The notes under the pieces are model-generated. The model was not told the DNA's origin and did no database searches. It saw only the letters and a list, made by a program, of their open reading frames with translations. From Rugosimonospora acidiphila (GTDB lineage Bacteria > Actinomycetota > Actinomycetes > Mycobacteriales > Micromonosporaceae), in the NCBI RefSeq assembly GCF_039543385.1, contig NZ_BAABJQ010000032.1, positions 1 through 64,000 of the forward strand: DNA of 64,000 nt, given 5' to 3'. Both the position numbers and the translations under genes were made by a program. Shown in pieces: positions 8,281 to 18,320 of the stretch (the first letter of the stretch is position 1; each line of letters starts with the position of its first letter).

Positions 8281-11200
8281 TTACGGGTAGACGGCCGGGT
8301 CGTAGAAGCGGATTTCGACGCCATTGATCTTCGCTGCCGCGGCGCTGTTCGAGGAGAACAGCTCGATCTGGTTGGTACCGCCGAACTTGACCTTGTTGGT
8401 GATGTTCACCAGGAGGTTGTCGCCTGCCCGCAGCGCCGGGTACAGGTCGCCGATGACGGTGCCGTTGATGAGGATCCCGCTGAGCGAGGCCCCCGGGCGT
8501 TGCACGTAGAGCACCACATTGGACCCCGCGTGCGACGCGTCGATCGTCACGTCCCGGGCGGCGAAGGATCCGGTGAAGCTGCCGGGCAGGCTGACTTCTC
8601 CGGTCTCCTGCAGCCCATTGGCGGAGGTGACGGTCCAGGAGCCGGAGAGGTCCTGGCGTGCCGTCGGCTCCGGGATGTGGTACGCCCACGCTTCGGCCGT
8701 CACGCCGGTGGCGACGCTGGCGCCCTGGATTTCCAGTGCCATGACGTGATCGCCCGGCGGCAGCAGCGCGGTGGCGGGCAGCCCGGACAGTCCCCCGGCG
8801 TTGAAGTCCCGGATCAGCTTGCCGTCCAGGTAGATCCGGCCGGTGTCGTGGAAGGTGGTGTTCTCCCGGTCCATGGCCAGCCACAGCTCGATGTCACCGC
8901 TGGTCCAGTCGGCCGGGATGGTGAACGTCCGGCGAAGCACGGCGTGGCGCACCTCGGGGTGATCCGGGTGGGTCCAGATGCCGAGGCTGCGCCGCTCCCA
9001 CCCGGAATCGTCCACATCGGACGCCGTCAGCGCGGCGATGTCGGCCGCAGCCGCGCCGTCCACCGGCAGGAACGCCCAGTCGTCGCGGAAGGCGACGACG
9101 TTGCGCTGCAGCTCAGCCCGGGTCGGCAGCGGCGTCGGGTCCGGCTTCGCGGTGCCGGACCACCAGTCGCGCTGCAGCGTCAGCCACTCCAGCGGCGAAC
9201 CGACCACATCGGAGCGTGGGCTGATGAACATCCGCGTCTCCCAGGCGGGCAGGATGATGCCATACACCCCAGGCTGACCGTTCGTCGTCGTCACTGGGGT
9301 GATCGTCGACGAGTTCAGTTCGCTCAGCTCGGTGGGCGGGTGCGGGCCGGTGAACTTCAGGTTCGTGGTGACCGGGTTGGCCGTGTCGTTGTAGAGCACC
9401 CACACGTCGTGCAGGCCGGTGTTGGAGATGAAGTGCCGGAACACCACGTCCGCCGCGGAGGCCGGCACCCGCTCGACCTTCAGGTAGTCCATCACCTGGC
9501 CGAGAAACCGGGTGGTGTCGGGGGCCGGGTTCCGGTCCATGATTTCTTCGAAGTGGCAGCCGAGGTGAATGATCCGGCCGTTGCCCAGCTTGCGCATTCC
9601 GGCCGCCACCGTGCCGTCCTCCCACAGCAGCAGGTTCTGCGCGTCGGCGGCGACCTTGCGCAGCCGCAGCCCGCTGCCGCGGACCCCGGCCAGCCAGGTG
9701 GTGTCGGTGAACACCGGCTGGCCCGCAGCCGGGGTCAGTGGGTGCGAGGCGTCCGCGCTGTAGGACTGCTGCCCGAGGGCCGGCTGGTGGGCGGTGTAGG
9801 TGTCCTTGCCGGTCACCTCGTACCCGGTGAGCCGGTTGATCGGCCAGGCGTCGACCTCGGTGGGGGTGTGCCGGCCGGTCTGCATGTAGGTGATGAAGGT
9901 GCCGCCCTTGCGCACCCACGCCTCGATCTGGTCGACCAGCTGCTCGTCCATGAACGGGGAGTTGGCGTCGATGATGACCTGGTACTTGTCGACCGTGCCG
10001 TCGGCGAAGTCCAGGTAGGACACGCCGTCTCGGGGGCACACCGGCAGCAGCGCGTACCCGCTGTTGGTGGCGTAGTAGCCACCGGGCAGCCACACGTTGG
10101 GGTCGGGCTGCCACGGGAACGCGCCGTGCCCGGGCAGGCGCATGTCGTAGAGCACCGCGACCTGCGCGGTTGGCACGTGGTACTTGCCGATGCTCTCGTA
10201 CATGGTCCGGTTGGCCAGGAACAACGCCAGCACATCGGGCCGGGACATGGCGTCTTCCTGAGACGGGAAGTAGGTGATCCCGTTGAGGCCCTCGCTGATC
10301 CACCGACCGAAGCAGTACCGGAGCTGATCGGCGTTCTGGGGGCCGGCGCCCGGCTCCGCCGTGGACGGTCGCCCGACGCTGCGCATCAGCAACGGATGGA
10401 ATTCCGCCCAGTAGCCGGCAGCGTAGCCGGTGTTGTGGAAGTTCGCGCCGTATTCCGCGGCGACCTGCTTGAGTAGGTCGGCGTAGCTGTCCGGGGACAT
10501 CAGGTTCACCGGCCGCTGCGCGTCCACCTGGCGGATCATCTCCACGCCGCGCCGGATCGCGCCCTGCCGGATCCACCGGCTCCAGTCCTGGAAGTCGACC
10601 CACTGGGCGTTCTTCTGCGGCCCCAGGCTCGGGTACTGCTTCGGCTCGTCGCCGGTCAGGAAGGCACGGTAACCGAGGTAGCCCTGCGGCAGAGTCAGCG
10701 TGACCAGGTTGTCGCCGGCCTGCAGCAGGCCGGTCACCTCGACCGAGCCGAAGTGCTGGAGCAGCTGCACGGGGATCCCGGCGGTCGGGTGGCCGTTGAT
10801 CGAGACGGGCATCGGCGCCGCGAAGCCGCTGTTGAGGTCGAAGCTGTACAGCCACACGCGTGGGTGGGCGGCGAGCCAGTCCGCGGACACCGCCACCGTG
10901 CCTCGGGCCAGCATTGCCTGCCGGGGCAGGAACTCCACCCGGTCGCTGCCCGGCATGACCAGGCTGCCCCAGGAGGTGTCGTCGAAGCCCGGCTGGTCCC
11001 AGCCGGAGGGCGGCGCCACGGCACCCGGGTACAGCACCCGCCAGGTGCCGGTGAGGTCGACCGCCTCGGGTCCCCAGCCGACGAACGAGGCCACCTCCGG
11101 CACGTGCACGTCATCCCACGATGCGATCGCGCCGGCGCTGCCGTGCCAGGCCGTCGCCAGCGCGGACAGTTCCTTGTACCGGTTCGTAAGGAACGTGCGG

Positions 11201-12249
11201 AAGGATGCGTCCGCGACCGGTCCGTACTCGACCAGGGCGACCGAGGCGGGCGCGCCGCTGAGCTCGCCGTGCGGCTCCAGCCAACCCACCACATTGTCCG
11301 ATCCGGCGTACTGCCGCACGGTGTCCTGCAACTGGCCGAGTTCGGCGTCCATCGCGGTCGTCGCGGCGTAGGAGATCGGCCCCACCCCGTAGTTGGACGC
11401 TCCGGGGTTGCCGTAGTAGCCGGTGTACTGCGGCATCTTCTGCATCGTCTGCTCGCGGTACCGGTTGGGCAGCCACATGCCGTCGGCGATCTGGGTGTTG
11501 ATGTGGGCGGGGATGCCGCGCCTGGCGAACTCCGCCGCGACCCAGTCCCAGTCCGGCACCCGGGTCAGCCCCTCCGCGCTGTTGATTTCCAGCGGCTGGT
11601 CCCAGAGGGCCACGCCGAGGCCGTTCTGTTCGATGAAGTCGAAGTCCTGGCCGTAGTCGTACACCTTGGTGTGGTCCCACGTCAGCGGCAGCGCGAACGG
11701 CGCGAAGTAGAACAGCAGGCCGTACTTGTCGAACCGGTCCAGGTACAGCGGGACGTCGACCTGCGGGCCGAAGTCGGCGGTCCGGGCACCCTTCGGGATG
11801 GCCGTGGCCGCGTGCGTGGTGAACTCGGGCTTCCCGTTGGCGGCCAGGATGACCACGGTCTTGTCGGAGGTGAGCGCGGCGACCACGCCGGCCGCGGTCT
11901 GGTAGAGGGGCAGCGTAAGCGGACCGAGGGACAGCGTCGTCCTGGTCACTCCGGGCAGCCGGGTCAGGTCGGACAGGTATTTGGCGTGCACCAGCTTGGC
12001 CGAATCGGTGCTGGCGCACTGGATCCGCAGCACCGACAGGTCACCGATGCGCAGTGAGTCCGCGGCCAGGGTGCCGTAGCCGCGCAGAGCCGTGGCCGGC
12101 AGGTGCGCCAGGGGTGGTGAGCCGGCCGCGGGCGTCGCCGGGGCGGCCGCGGCCGGGTCTGCCTCGCCCAGCAGCACCGAGGACCCCAGGCCGGCGGCGG
12201 CCATGCCAGCCGCACCAGACAGCAGTCTTCGTCGCGATACTTCCATCAT
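8281..12249 (-). CDS. Tat-exported giant glycosidase, GH42-like barrel split by a GH2-type sugar-binding insert (paralogue B)
   Basis: The protein has 1322 residues. A twin-arginine signal (SRRRLLSGAAGMAAAG) precedes an export cleavage region near residue 35. A TIM-barrel first half (about 165-395) contains NVVGWLEPHGEL (E325, a candidate acid/base) and the GH42-like segment FRTFLTNRYKELSALATAWHG. Residues 398-545 form a GH2-type jelly roll (GTWRVLYPGA...GWDQPGFDDTSWG) inserted into the barrel. The barrel resumes and carries RPSTAEPGAG (E632, a candidate nucleophile). Residues 690-880 resemble the GH42 trimerisation fold (VAVLYDMRL, VRKGGTFITYMQTGRHT). Two further jelly rolls fill 1030-1322. 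I cannot place it in a named GH family. ATGs at 12249 and 12246 are equivalent, with AAAGGAC upstream. Confidence 0.75.
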   Translation of the reverse strand: MMEVSRRRLLSGAAGMAAAGLGSSVLLGEADPAAAAPATPAAGSPPLAHLPATALRGYGTLAADSLRIGDLSVLRIQCASTDSAKLVHAKYLSDLTRLPGVTRTTLSLGPLTLPLYQTAAGVVAALTSDKTVVILAANGKPEFTTHAATAIPKGARTADFGPQVDVPLYLDRFDKYGLLFYFAPFALPLTWDHTKVYDYGQDFDFIEQNGLGVALWDQPLEINSAEGLTRVPDWDWVAAEFARRGIPAHINTQIADGMWLPNRYREQTMQKMPQYTGYYGNPGASNYGVGPISYAATTAMDAELGQLQDTVRQYAGSDNVVGWLEPHGELSGAPASVALVEYGPVADASFRTFLTNRYKELSALATAWHGSAGAIASWDDVHVPEVASFVGWGPEAVDLTGTWRVLYPGAVAPPSGWDQPGFDDTSWGSLVMPGSDRVEFLPRQAMLARGTVAVSADWLAAHPRVWLYSFDLNSGFAAPMPVSINGHPTAGIPVQLLQHFGSVEVTGLLQAGDNLVTLTLPQGYLGYRAFLTGDEPKQYPSLGPQKNAQWVDFQDWSRWIRQGAIRRGVEMIRQVDAQRPVNLMSPDSYADLLKQVAAEYGANFHNTGYAAGYWAEFHPLLMRSVGRPSTAEPGAGPQNADQLRYCFGRWISEGLNGITYFPSQEDAMSRPDVLALFLANRTMYESIGKYHVPTAQVAVLYDMRLPGHGAFPWQPDPNVWLPGGYYATNSGYALLPVCPRDGVSYLDFADGTVDKYQVIIDANSPFMDEQLVDQIEAWVRKGGTFITYMQTGRHTPTEVDAWPINRLTGYEVTGKDTYTAHQPALGQQSYSADASHPLTPAAGQPVFTDTTWLAGVRGSGLRLRKVAADAQNLLLWEDGTVAAGMRKLGNGRIIHLGCHFEEIMDRNPAPDTTRFLGQVMDYLKVERVPASAADVVFRHFISNTGLHDVWVLYNDTANPVTTNLKFTGPHPPTELSELNSSTITPVTTTNGQPGVYGIILPAWETRMFISPRSDVVGSPLEWLTLQRDWWSGTAKPDPTPLPTRAELQRNVVAFRDDWAFLPVDGAAAADIAALTASDVDDSGWERRSLGIWTHPDHPEVRHAVLRRTFTIPADWTSGDIELWLAMDRENTTFHDTGRIYLDGKLIRDFNAGGLSGLPATALLPPGDHVMALEIQGASVATGVTAEAWAYHIPEPTARQDLSGSWTVTSANGLQETGEVSLPGSFTGSFAARDVTIDASHAGSNVVLYVQRPGASLSGILINGTVIGDLYPALRAGDNLLVNITNKVKFGGTNQIELFSSNSAAAAKINGVEIRFYDPAVYP

Positions 12250-12280
12250 CGTTGTCCTTTCCCGGCGCGATGCGCTCGGA

Positions 12281-15200
12281 TCAGGGGTAGACGGAGGGGT
12301 TGTAGTAGCGGATTTCGATGCCGGTGACGTTCAACGCGGCGGTGGGGATGACGGAGACCAGCTCGATGCGGTTGGTCTGGCCGAAGCGCACCTTGGTGGT
12401 GATGTTGACCAGCAGCGTGTCGCCCAGCCTGGTTGCCGGATAGATATCGCCGATGAAGGTGCCGTTGATCAGTACCCCGTTGACGGACGCTCCGGGCCGG
12501 TGCACATACAGCACCGCGGTGGAGCCGGAGCGGGAGGCGTCGATGCTGACGTCCCGCGCCATGAACAGTCCGGTGAACGCGCCGGGCATGGTGACCGTGC
12601 CGGCGTCGTGAATGCCGTCGGTGCCGGTGAGCGCCCAGCTGCCGCTGAGGTCCTGGGTGGCGTCCGGCGCGGGCAGGTGGTAAACCCAGGCGTTCGAGGT
12701 GACGCCGGTCGCCATGCCACTGCCCTGCACCTCCAGGGCGATGAGGTGCTCGCCCGGCGGGAGCAGGGTGTTCGCCGCCAGCCCGACCAGCCCGCCGGCG
12801 TTGAAGTTCTGGATCAACGCACCGTCCACATAGATCCGACCGGCGTCCTTGAACACTGACGATTCTTTGTCGATCGCCATCCACAGTTCGGTGTCGCCGG
12901 TGGCCCAGCCGGACGGAATGGTGAAGGTCCTGCGCAGCACGGCGTGCGCTACGTCCGGGTGGTCGGGCATGCCCCAGACACCGAGATCCCGCCGCTCCCA
13001 GGCCGAGTCGTCCACTCCGGGCAGGACCAGCGCGGCGATCTGCGCGGCGGTGAGGTCGTCCACCGGCTGGAACGCCCATTCGTCGCTGAGAGCCACGCTG
13101 TTGCGCTGCTGCTGGGCCGGAGTCGGCAGCGGAGTCGGGCTCGGCGCGGTGGTGCCGGCCCACCAGTCCCGCTGCAGGTTGAGCCAGTCGAGGGCGGAGT
13201 GCGGCACGTCGGTGCGCGGGCTGAGGTAGAGCCTGGTCTCCCAGGCCGCGAGGCTGATGCCGTACACCCCGGGTACGCCGTTCACGGTCGTCACCGGAGT
13301 GGTCGCGGTGCCGGTTATCTGGCTCAGCGCGGTGGGCGCCCCGGGCGAGGCGAACGTGAGGTCGGTGCTGATCGTGCCGGCCGACTCGTTGAACAGCACC
13401 CAGACGTCGTGCAGACCAGTGTTGGAGATGTAGTGCCGACAGATCCCGGCGGTGGCCTTGGCCGGCACCCTTGCCACGTCCAGGTAGTGCAGCACCTGGT
13501 CGAGCAGCGCGGTCGCGGAGGTGCCTGAGACGTGCCAGCCGAGATGAATGATCCGGCCGTTGCCGAGCGGACGGGTGCCGACGGCGACCGACCCGTCGTC
13601 CCACAGCAGCACGTCCTCGCACTCGGGCGCGACCTTGCTCAGGGACAGGCCGCCACCACGGACGTTGGCCAGCCAGGAGGTGTCGGCGAGCAGCGTCTGG
13701 CCCGGCGCCGCCGAGATGGGATGTGAGACTCGCGGCTGGTACGACCCGTTCTGTTCGTACGGGTCGATGCTGGCCACGTCGTACCCGGTCAGGTCGCTGA
13801 TCGGCCACGCGTTGGCGTCGGTGGTGGTGTGCCGGCCGGTCTGCACGTAGGTGATGAAGGTGCCGCCGTCGCGGACCCAGGTCTCGATCTGTTCGATCAG
13901 CGCATCGTCCATGAAGGACGTGTTCGAATCGATGATCACTCTATACCGGTTGACGGTGCCGTCGGCGAAGTCCGCCTCGGTGACCGCGTCGCGCGGGCAC
14001 AGCGGCAGCAACAACGCCGTCATCGGCTGCTTCCAATAGCCACCGGGGACCCAGACATCAGCGTCCGGCAGCCACGGCCACGTCCCGTTTCCGTTGACCC
14101 GGAACCCGTTCAGCACCGCCACCTCGGCGGGGGGCACGTGGTATTTGCCGATGCTGCGGTACAGCGCGATGTTGTCCTGGAACGCCGCCAGCACGTCCGG
14201 CTTGGACATGATGTCCTGCTGGCTGCCGAAGTAGTGCACGCCGTTGAGGCCCTCACTGATCCACCGGCCGAAGCACGCCTGGAGCTGCGCGGCGTCCGGC
14301 GCCCCGTTGCCCGGCTCCGCGGTGGACGGACGACCCGCGCTGCGCGACAGCAGGGGGTGGTAATCCGCCCAGACCCCGGCCATGTAGCCGGTGTTGTGGA
14401 AGTTCCCGCCGAAGTCCGCGGCGACCTGCTTCAACAGGTCGGCGTAGGTGTCCGGGGACATCAGGTTGACCGGCCGGGTGGCGTCCTCCTGGCGGATCAT
14501 TTCCACTCCGCGCCGGACCGCGCCCTGCCGGATCCACCGGGTCCAGTCCTGGAAGTCGATCCAGCGGGTGTTTTTCTGCGGTCCGAGCAGGGGGTAGTGC
14601 ACCGGCGCCTCACCGGACAGGTAGCACCGGTATCCGATGTAGCCCTGTGGCAGGGTCAGCGCGATCAGGTTGTCCCCGGCGCTGACCCAGTCGGTCACCT
14701 CCAGCGCGCCACAGTGCTGGCCACCCATGATGGCCGCGGCCGGGATGCCGCCGGTGGCGTTTCCGTTGACGGTGACCGGGATGGTGGTCTGGGTGTTCAG
14801 GTCGAACAGGTACAGCCACACGCTCGGATGCGCCGACAGCCACGCAGCCGGCACCGGCACGGAACGCCGGGCCGCCATCAGCTGCCGGGGCAGGAATTCC
14901 ACCCGGTCACTGCCGGGCATGACCACGGTGCCCCAGCCGCTGTCGTCGAAGCTCGGCTGGTCCCAACCGGTCGGCGGGGATCCGGTGCCCGGGTAGAGCA
15001 CCCGCCAGGAGCCGGCCACGTCGAGAGCGTCCTCGCTCCAGCCCAGGAAGGACGCGACCTCGGGGACGTGCACGTCGTCCCAGGACGCCACCGCCCCGCT
15101 GTTGCCGTACCAGGCCTGGCTCAGCGCGGCCGGGGTGGCGTACCGCTCCTGCAGGAAGGTCCGGAAGGAGGCATCCGCGACCGGGCCGAACTCGGCCAGC

Positions 15201-16210
15201 AGCACGGAGCCCGAGCCGCCGCTCAGCTCGCCGTGCGGCTCCAGCCAACCCACCACATTGGGGTGTCCGGCGAACTGCCGCACCGTATCCTGGAGCACAC
15301 CGAGCTCGGCGTCCATGCCGGTCGTCGAGCAGTACGAGGTGGCACCGACCGCGTAGGTGTAGGACGCGGGGGTGGCGTAGAAGCCGGAGTACTGCGGCAT
15401 CTTTTGCATCGTCTGGTCGCGATAGCGGTTGGCCAGCCACAGGCCGTCGGCGAGCTGGGTGTTCAAGTGGACCGGGACGTCGCGGGCGAGGAACTCCTCG
15501 ACGGCGAAGCCCCAGTCGGGCACCCGGGCCAGCCCTTCGCCGGTGTTGAGCTGCTGCTCGTTGTCCCAGATGACGCCGCCCAACTCGTTGTCCTCGACGA
15601 AGTCGAAGTCCTGCCGGTAGTCGTACGGCTGGCCGCGGGTCCAGCCGGGCGGTAGCGCCAGCGGCACGAAGTACAGCAGCAGGCCGTACTTGTCGAACCG
15701 GTCCAGGTACATCGGCACCGTCGTCTGGGCGGCGAAATCCGCGGCGATGGTGCCGGCCGGGATCGCTGACCCGGCCGAGGCGGTGAACTGCGCCGCGCTG
15801 GTGGCGGCGATCACCCGTACCGCGTCGCCGTCGGTCAGCGCCGCGACCACCCCGGTCGGAGTCTCGTAGACCGGCACCGTCAGGCCGTTCACGGTCAGCG
15901 TGGTCTGGCTGATTCCGGGCAGCCGGGTCAGGTCGGACAGGTACTTCGCGTGCACCAGCTTGGCCGCATTGGTGTCCGCGCACTGGATGGCCAGCAGCGA
16001 GCCGTCGGTGCCCAGCGCGGTCAGCTCGGCGGACACCGAGCCGAAGCCGCGCAGCGCCTTCGCGGGCAGGCTCACCGGGTCCACCGTGGCCGGTGCCGAC
16101 AGCAGCGGTCCGGCCGCGGCCGCCTGGCCGCCGCCCAGCAGCGACGAACCCAGGCCGGCGGCGGCGACTCCGGCGGCACCGACCAAGAAGCTCCGGCGGG
16201 ACAGTTCCAT
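12281..16210 (-). CDS. Tat-exported giant glycosidase, paralogue A of the 8281-12249 gene
   Basis: This 1309-residue protein has the same architecture as its downstream neighbour: Tat signal (MELSRRSFLVGAAGVAAAG), shared block LVHAKYLSDLTRLPG, barrel with NVVGWLEPHGELSG, inserted GH2-type jelly roll (GSWRVLYPGTGSPPTGWDQP), GRPSTAEPGNG with the putative nucleophile Glu, trimerisation-like region and two C-terminal jelly rolls ending in SVYP. The two are head-to-tail paralogues 31 bases apart. The start at 16210 is chosen because GAAGGAG lies ten bases upstream and the Tat motif follows at once; a longer in-frame extension to 16441 has no such features and overlaps the dehydratase gene. Both catalytic Glu candidates are kept, so both copies may be active with different specificity. 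Confidence 0.75.
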   Translation of the reverse strand: MELSRRSFLVGAAGVAAAGLGSSLLGGGQAAAAGPLLSAPATVDPVSLPAKALRGFGSVSAELTALGTDGSLLAIQCADTNAAKLVHAKYLSDLTRLPGISQTTLTVNGLTVPVYETPTGVVAALTDGDAVRVIAATSAAQFTASAGSAIPAGTIAADFAAQTTVPMYLDRFDKYGLLLYFVPLALPPGWTRGQPYDYRQDFDFVEDNELGGVIWDNEQQLNTGEGLARVPDWGFAVEEFLARDVPVHLNTQLADGLWLANRYRDQTMQKMPQYSGFYATPASYTYAVGATSYCSTTGMDAELGVLQDTVRQFAGHPNVVGWLEPHGELSGGSGSVLLAEFGPVADASFRTFLQERYATPAALSQAWYGNSGAVASWDDVHVPEVASFLGWSEDALDVAGSWRVLYPGTGSPPTGWDQPSFDDSGWGTVVMPGSDRVEFLPRQLMAARRSVPVPAAWLSAHPSVWLYLFDLNTQTTIPVTVNGNATGGIPAAAIMGGQHCGALEVTDWVSAGDNLIALTLPQGYIGYRCYLSGEAPVHYPLLGPQKNTRWIDFQDWTRWIRQGAVRRGVEMIRQEDATRPVNLMSPDTYADLLKQVAADFGGNFHNTGYMAGVWADYHPLLSRSAGRPSTAEPGNGAPDAAQLQACFGRWISEGLNGVHYFGSQQDIMSKPDVLAAFQDNIALYRSIGKYHVPPAEVAVLNGFRVNGNGTWPWLPDADVWVPGGYWKQPMTALLLPLCPRDAVTEADFADGTVNRYRVIIDSNTSFMDDALIEQIETWVRDGGTFITYVQTGRHTTTDANAWPISDLTGYDVASIDPYEQNGSYQPRVSHPISAAPGQTLLADTSWLANVRGGGLSLSKVAPECEDVLLWDDGSVAVGTRPLGNGRIIHLGWHVSGTSATALLDQVLHYLDVARVPAKATAGICRHYISNTGLHDVWVLFNESAGTISTDLTFASPGAPTALSQITGTATTPVTTVNGVPGVYGISLAAWETRLYLSPRTDVPHSALDWLNLQRDWWAGTTAPSPTPLPTPAQQQRNSVALSDEWAFQPVDDLTAAQIAALVLPGVDDSAWERRDLGVWGMPDHPDVAHAVLRRTFTIPSGWATGDTELWMAIDKESSVFKDAGRIYVDGALIQNFNAGGLVGLAANTLLPPGEHLIALEVQGSGMATGVTSNAWVYHLPAPDATQDLSGSWALTGTDGIHDAGTVTMPGAFTGLFMARDVSIDASRSGSTAVLYVHRPGASVNGVLINGTFIGDIYPATRLGDTLLVNITTKVRFGQTNRIELVSVIPTAALNVTGIEIRYYNPSVYP

Positions 16211-16293
16211 GAGCGATCTCCTTCCGGCGGGCACGGTGAGGAGGACCGGCGGCGATCCGCGGCCGGCTTCGGAATGGTCGGGTGATCCCCCGT

Positions 16294-17466
16294 CTAGTCG
16301 AAGAAGCCCTGGTCCTGTTCGGACAGGTACCGCTTGGCCTCGTCCACGTTGAAGTCGATGCCGAGGCCGGGCGCGTCCCAGACCTCGATGAAACCGTCCT
16401 TGACGATCGGGTCGGGCAGGCCGGTGATGATGTCGTACCACCAGTCAGGGCGTCCGACCGGATATTCGAAGGCGAGGTAATTGTCCGGGAGCGTGGCGGA
16501 GACCTGAACCAGCGCGGCGAGGCCGATCAGACCGTCCAAGGTGCCGTGCGGGGCGATCAGCACGCCGTACACGTCGGCGAGTTCGGCGACCCACTTGAGT
16601 TCGGCGAGGCCGCCGACGTCCAGCGGATCCGGCCCGATCACTCGGACCGCGTTGGTGGACAGCAGCTCCACGAAGTTCTGCCGTAGGTAGATCTGCTCAC
16701 CGGTGTGGATGGGGGTGGTGGTGCTGGCGGTCAGCTCGCGGTACTGGCGGGGGTTGATGTAGGGGGTGTAGTCGCCGGTGAGCAGGTCCTCCAGCCAGAG
16801 CAGGTTGTACGGCTCGACGGCCTTGGCGAACTTGATGGCGTCCGGCAGCGTCCACCCCGGGCCGCAGTCCAGGGCCAGCCCGATGTCGTCGCCGAGCAGC
16901 TCCTTGAGTTCGGCGACCCGGTTGATGGTGTCCTTCAGCGCCCACTCGGTGAGCGGGCCGCGGGTGGAGTAGGCCCAGCCGTCGCGCGGTTCGGAGTATG
17001 TGAAGTTGGGCACCTTCGACATGCCGCCGTGGAACGCCGATCCGCCCTTGATCATGGTGAAGCCCTCGGGCCCCGCCTTCAGGTTGGCGATCTGTTCGGC
17101 GAGGGTGTCGCCGGGATAGTTCTTGCCGCCGTTGTAGACCCGCACCCGGTCCCGGACCTTGCCGCCGAGCAGCCGGTGGATCGGCAGGCCGGCGGCCTTG
17201 CCGGCCAGGTCCCACAGGGCCACCTCGATCGCGCTGACCGCCTTGCCCCACGGCTTGAAGGCGCCGAGCCGGCGGATCTTCAGCATCGTGCGCTCGACCT
17301 CGGTGGGGTTCTCCCCGATCACATATGGCGCCAGGATGTCGAACAACGGCCGGACGAACTCCCGGGTCCGCTCGACGCAGCCGTACCCGCAGATCCCCTC
17401 GTCGGTGGTCACCCTCACCACCAGGGTGTCGCCCAGCAGTGCGGTCCGGACATCGGTGATTTTCAC
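16294..17466 (-). CDS. Enolase-superfamily sugar-acid dehydratase (mandelate racemase/muconate lactonizing type)
   Basis: The 390-residue protein has the capping domain at 1-120 (SAIEVALWDLAGKAAGLPIHRLLGG) and a metal-binding barrel after it. The Mg ligands are readable: D200 (LALDCGPGW), E226 (LLWLEDLL) and E257 (THTGEQ-like segment IHTGEQ). K140 (FTMIKGG) and H307 (IAPHGTLDG) are the candidate general acid/base residues. Relatives dehydrate galactonate, mannonate, fuconate and similar acids to 2-keto-3-deoxy acids, but the exact acid cannot be read here. The GTG start overlaps the upstream epimerase stop (GTGA). It lies 83 bases before the exported glycosidase. This gene implies that sugars of this pathway pass through an aldonic or uronic acid. 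Confidence 0.88.
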   Translation of the reverse strand: MKITDVRTALLGDTLVVRVTTDEGICGYGCVERTREFVRPLFDILAPYVIGENPTEVERTMLKIRRLGAFKPWGKAVSAIEVALWDLAGKAAGLPIHRLLGGKVRDRVRVYNGGKNYPGDTLAEQIANLKAGPEGFTMIKGGSAFHGGMSKVPNFTYSEPRDGWAYSTRGPLTEWALKDTINRVAELKELLGDDIGLALDCGPGWTLPDAIKFAKAVEPYNLLWLEDLLTGDYTPYINPRQYRELTASTTTPIHTGEQIYLRQNFVELLSTNAVRVIGPDPLDVGGLAELKWVAELADVYGVLIAPHGTLDGLIGLAALVQVSATLPDNYLAFEYPVGRPDWWYDIITGLPDPIVKDGFIEVWDAPGLGIDFNVDEAKRYLSEQDQGFFD

Positions 17467-18320
17467 GCGGTGGTGCCTCTCCACGAGTACTCGGGTACGA
17501 AGCCCAGAATTTCCCGGGCCCGTTCGATCGACCAGGCGCTGGCCGTGCCCACGATCGGGGTGCGGATCTCGGTCTCCGGGTAGAACTGCGCGAGCAGCTT
17601 CTCGGTGGGCACCTCCGACAGGCTGTCGGCGGCGCAGATGTTCAGCGCATGGAAGCCTTCGGGCACCGCCAGCGCCAGCTCGCAGGCCCGGGCGGCGTCG
17701 TTGATCTCGGTGTAGCACCACAGGTCGCGGGACGGCGCCGGTGCCGAGGCGGCCAGCCGGGCGGCGGCGGCCCGGACCTCGCCGGCCGCGCCGAGCCAGT
17801 GGAACCGCAGCGCCACCACGCTCATCCCGTACCCGTCCACGAATGCCCGACCGGTGGCTTCGTCGACCACTTTCGACAGGCTGTACGCGTCCTGAGGGGT
17901 GAGCGGGTGGTCCTCGTCGACCGGTGCGTAGCGGAACGGAAAGGGACGTTTGGCGAACGTGGTGCCGTACGCGCAGACGCTCGACGCGATGGCCGCGTGT
18001 CCGATGCCCGCCGCGGCCACGGCCGCGAGCACGTTGAACGTCGCGGTGGTGTTGACCGCGAAGACCTCCGGCTCGTTGTGGCCGCCCTTGGCCACGTGCA
18101 CCACCGCGTCGCAGCCGGCGGCGACGCGGCGGACCGTGTCGGCGTCGGTGAGGTCGGCGACCACCGGCGTCACCCCGGCCGGTGGCCGGGTGGCCGGGCT
18201 GACCCGGTCCACCGCGACCACCTCGACGCCGGCCGCGGCGAACCGGGCGCCGACCGCCATCCCGAGCTTCCCCGCGCCGCCGGTGACCAGGACCCGGCGC
18301 GGGGTCCGTGCCGCCGTCAC
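17463..18320 (-). CDS. NAD-dependent epimerase/dehydratase (extended SDR, uronate-dehydrogenase-like)
   Basis: This is a 285-residue extended short-chain dehydrogenase. The Rossmann motif GGAGKLG follows VLVTG near residue 12. AIASSVCAYG carries the Ser, and AYSLSKVVDEATG carries the YxxxK catalytic pair. The short length and position next to an acid dehydratase fit NAD-dependent uronate or aldose dehydrogenases, which oxidise C1 to a lactone, as well as NDP-sugar epimerases; sequence alone does not decide. The GTG start overlaps the SBP stop (GTGA). I rejected longer in-frame extensions because they run far into the SBP gene. Confidence 0.82.
   Translation of the reverse strand: MTAARTPRRVLVTGGAGKLGMAVGARFAAAGVEVVAVDRVSPATRPPAGVTPVVADLTDADTVRRVAAGCDAVVHVAKGGHNEPEVFAVNTTATFNVLAAVAAAGIGHAAIASSVCAYGTTFAKRPFPFRYAPVDEDHPLTPQDAYSLSKVVDEATGRAFVDGYGMSVVALRFHWLGAAGEVRAAAARLAASAPAPSRDLWCYTEINDAARACELALAVPEGFHALNICAADSLSEVPTEKLLAQFYPETEIRTPIVGTASAWSIERAREILGFVPEYSWRGTTA

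Noticed and set aside
13829..15655. 600-residue plus-strand frame inside the exported glycosidase gene
   Set aside because: Antisense shadow of the paralogue A coding frame; no start signal, and content is Arg/Gly/Val-rich without motifs. The same holds for similar frames at 8500-10476 and 28463-30313.
16211..16441. N-terminal extension of paralogue A glycosidase
   Set aside because: It would overlap the dehydratase gene and place 77 residues before a clear Tat signal; the ATG at 16210 has a good ribosome site.
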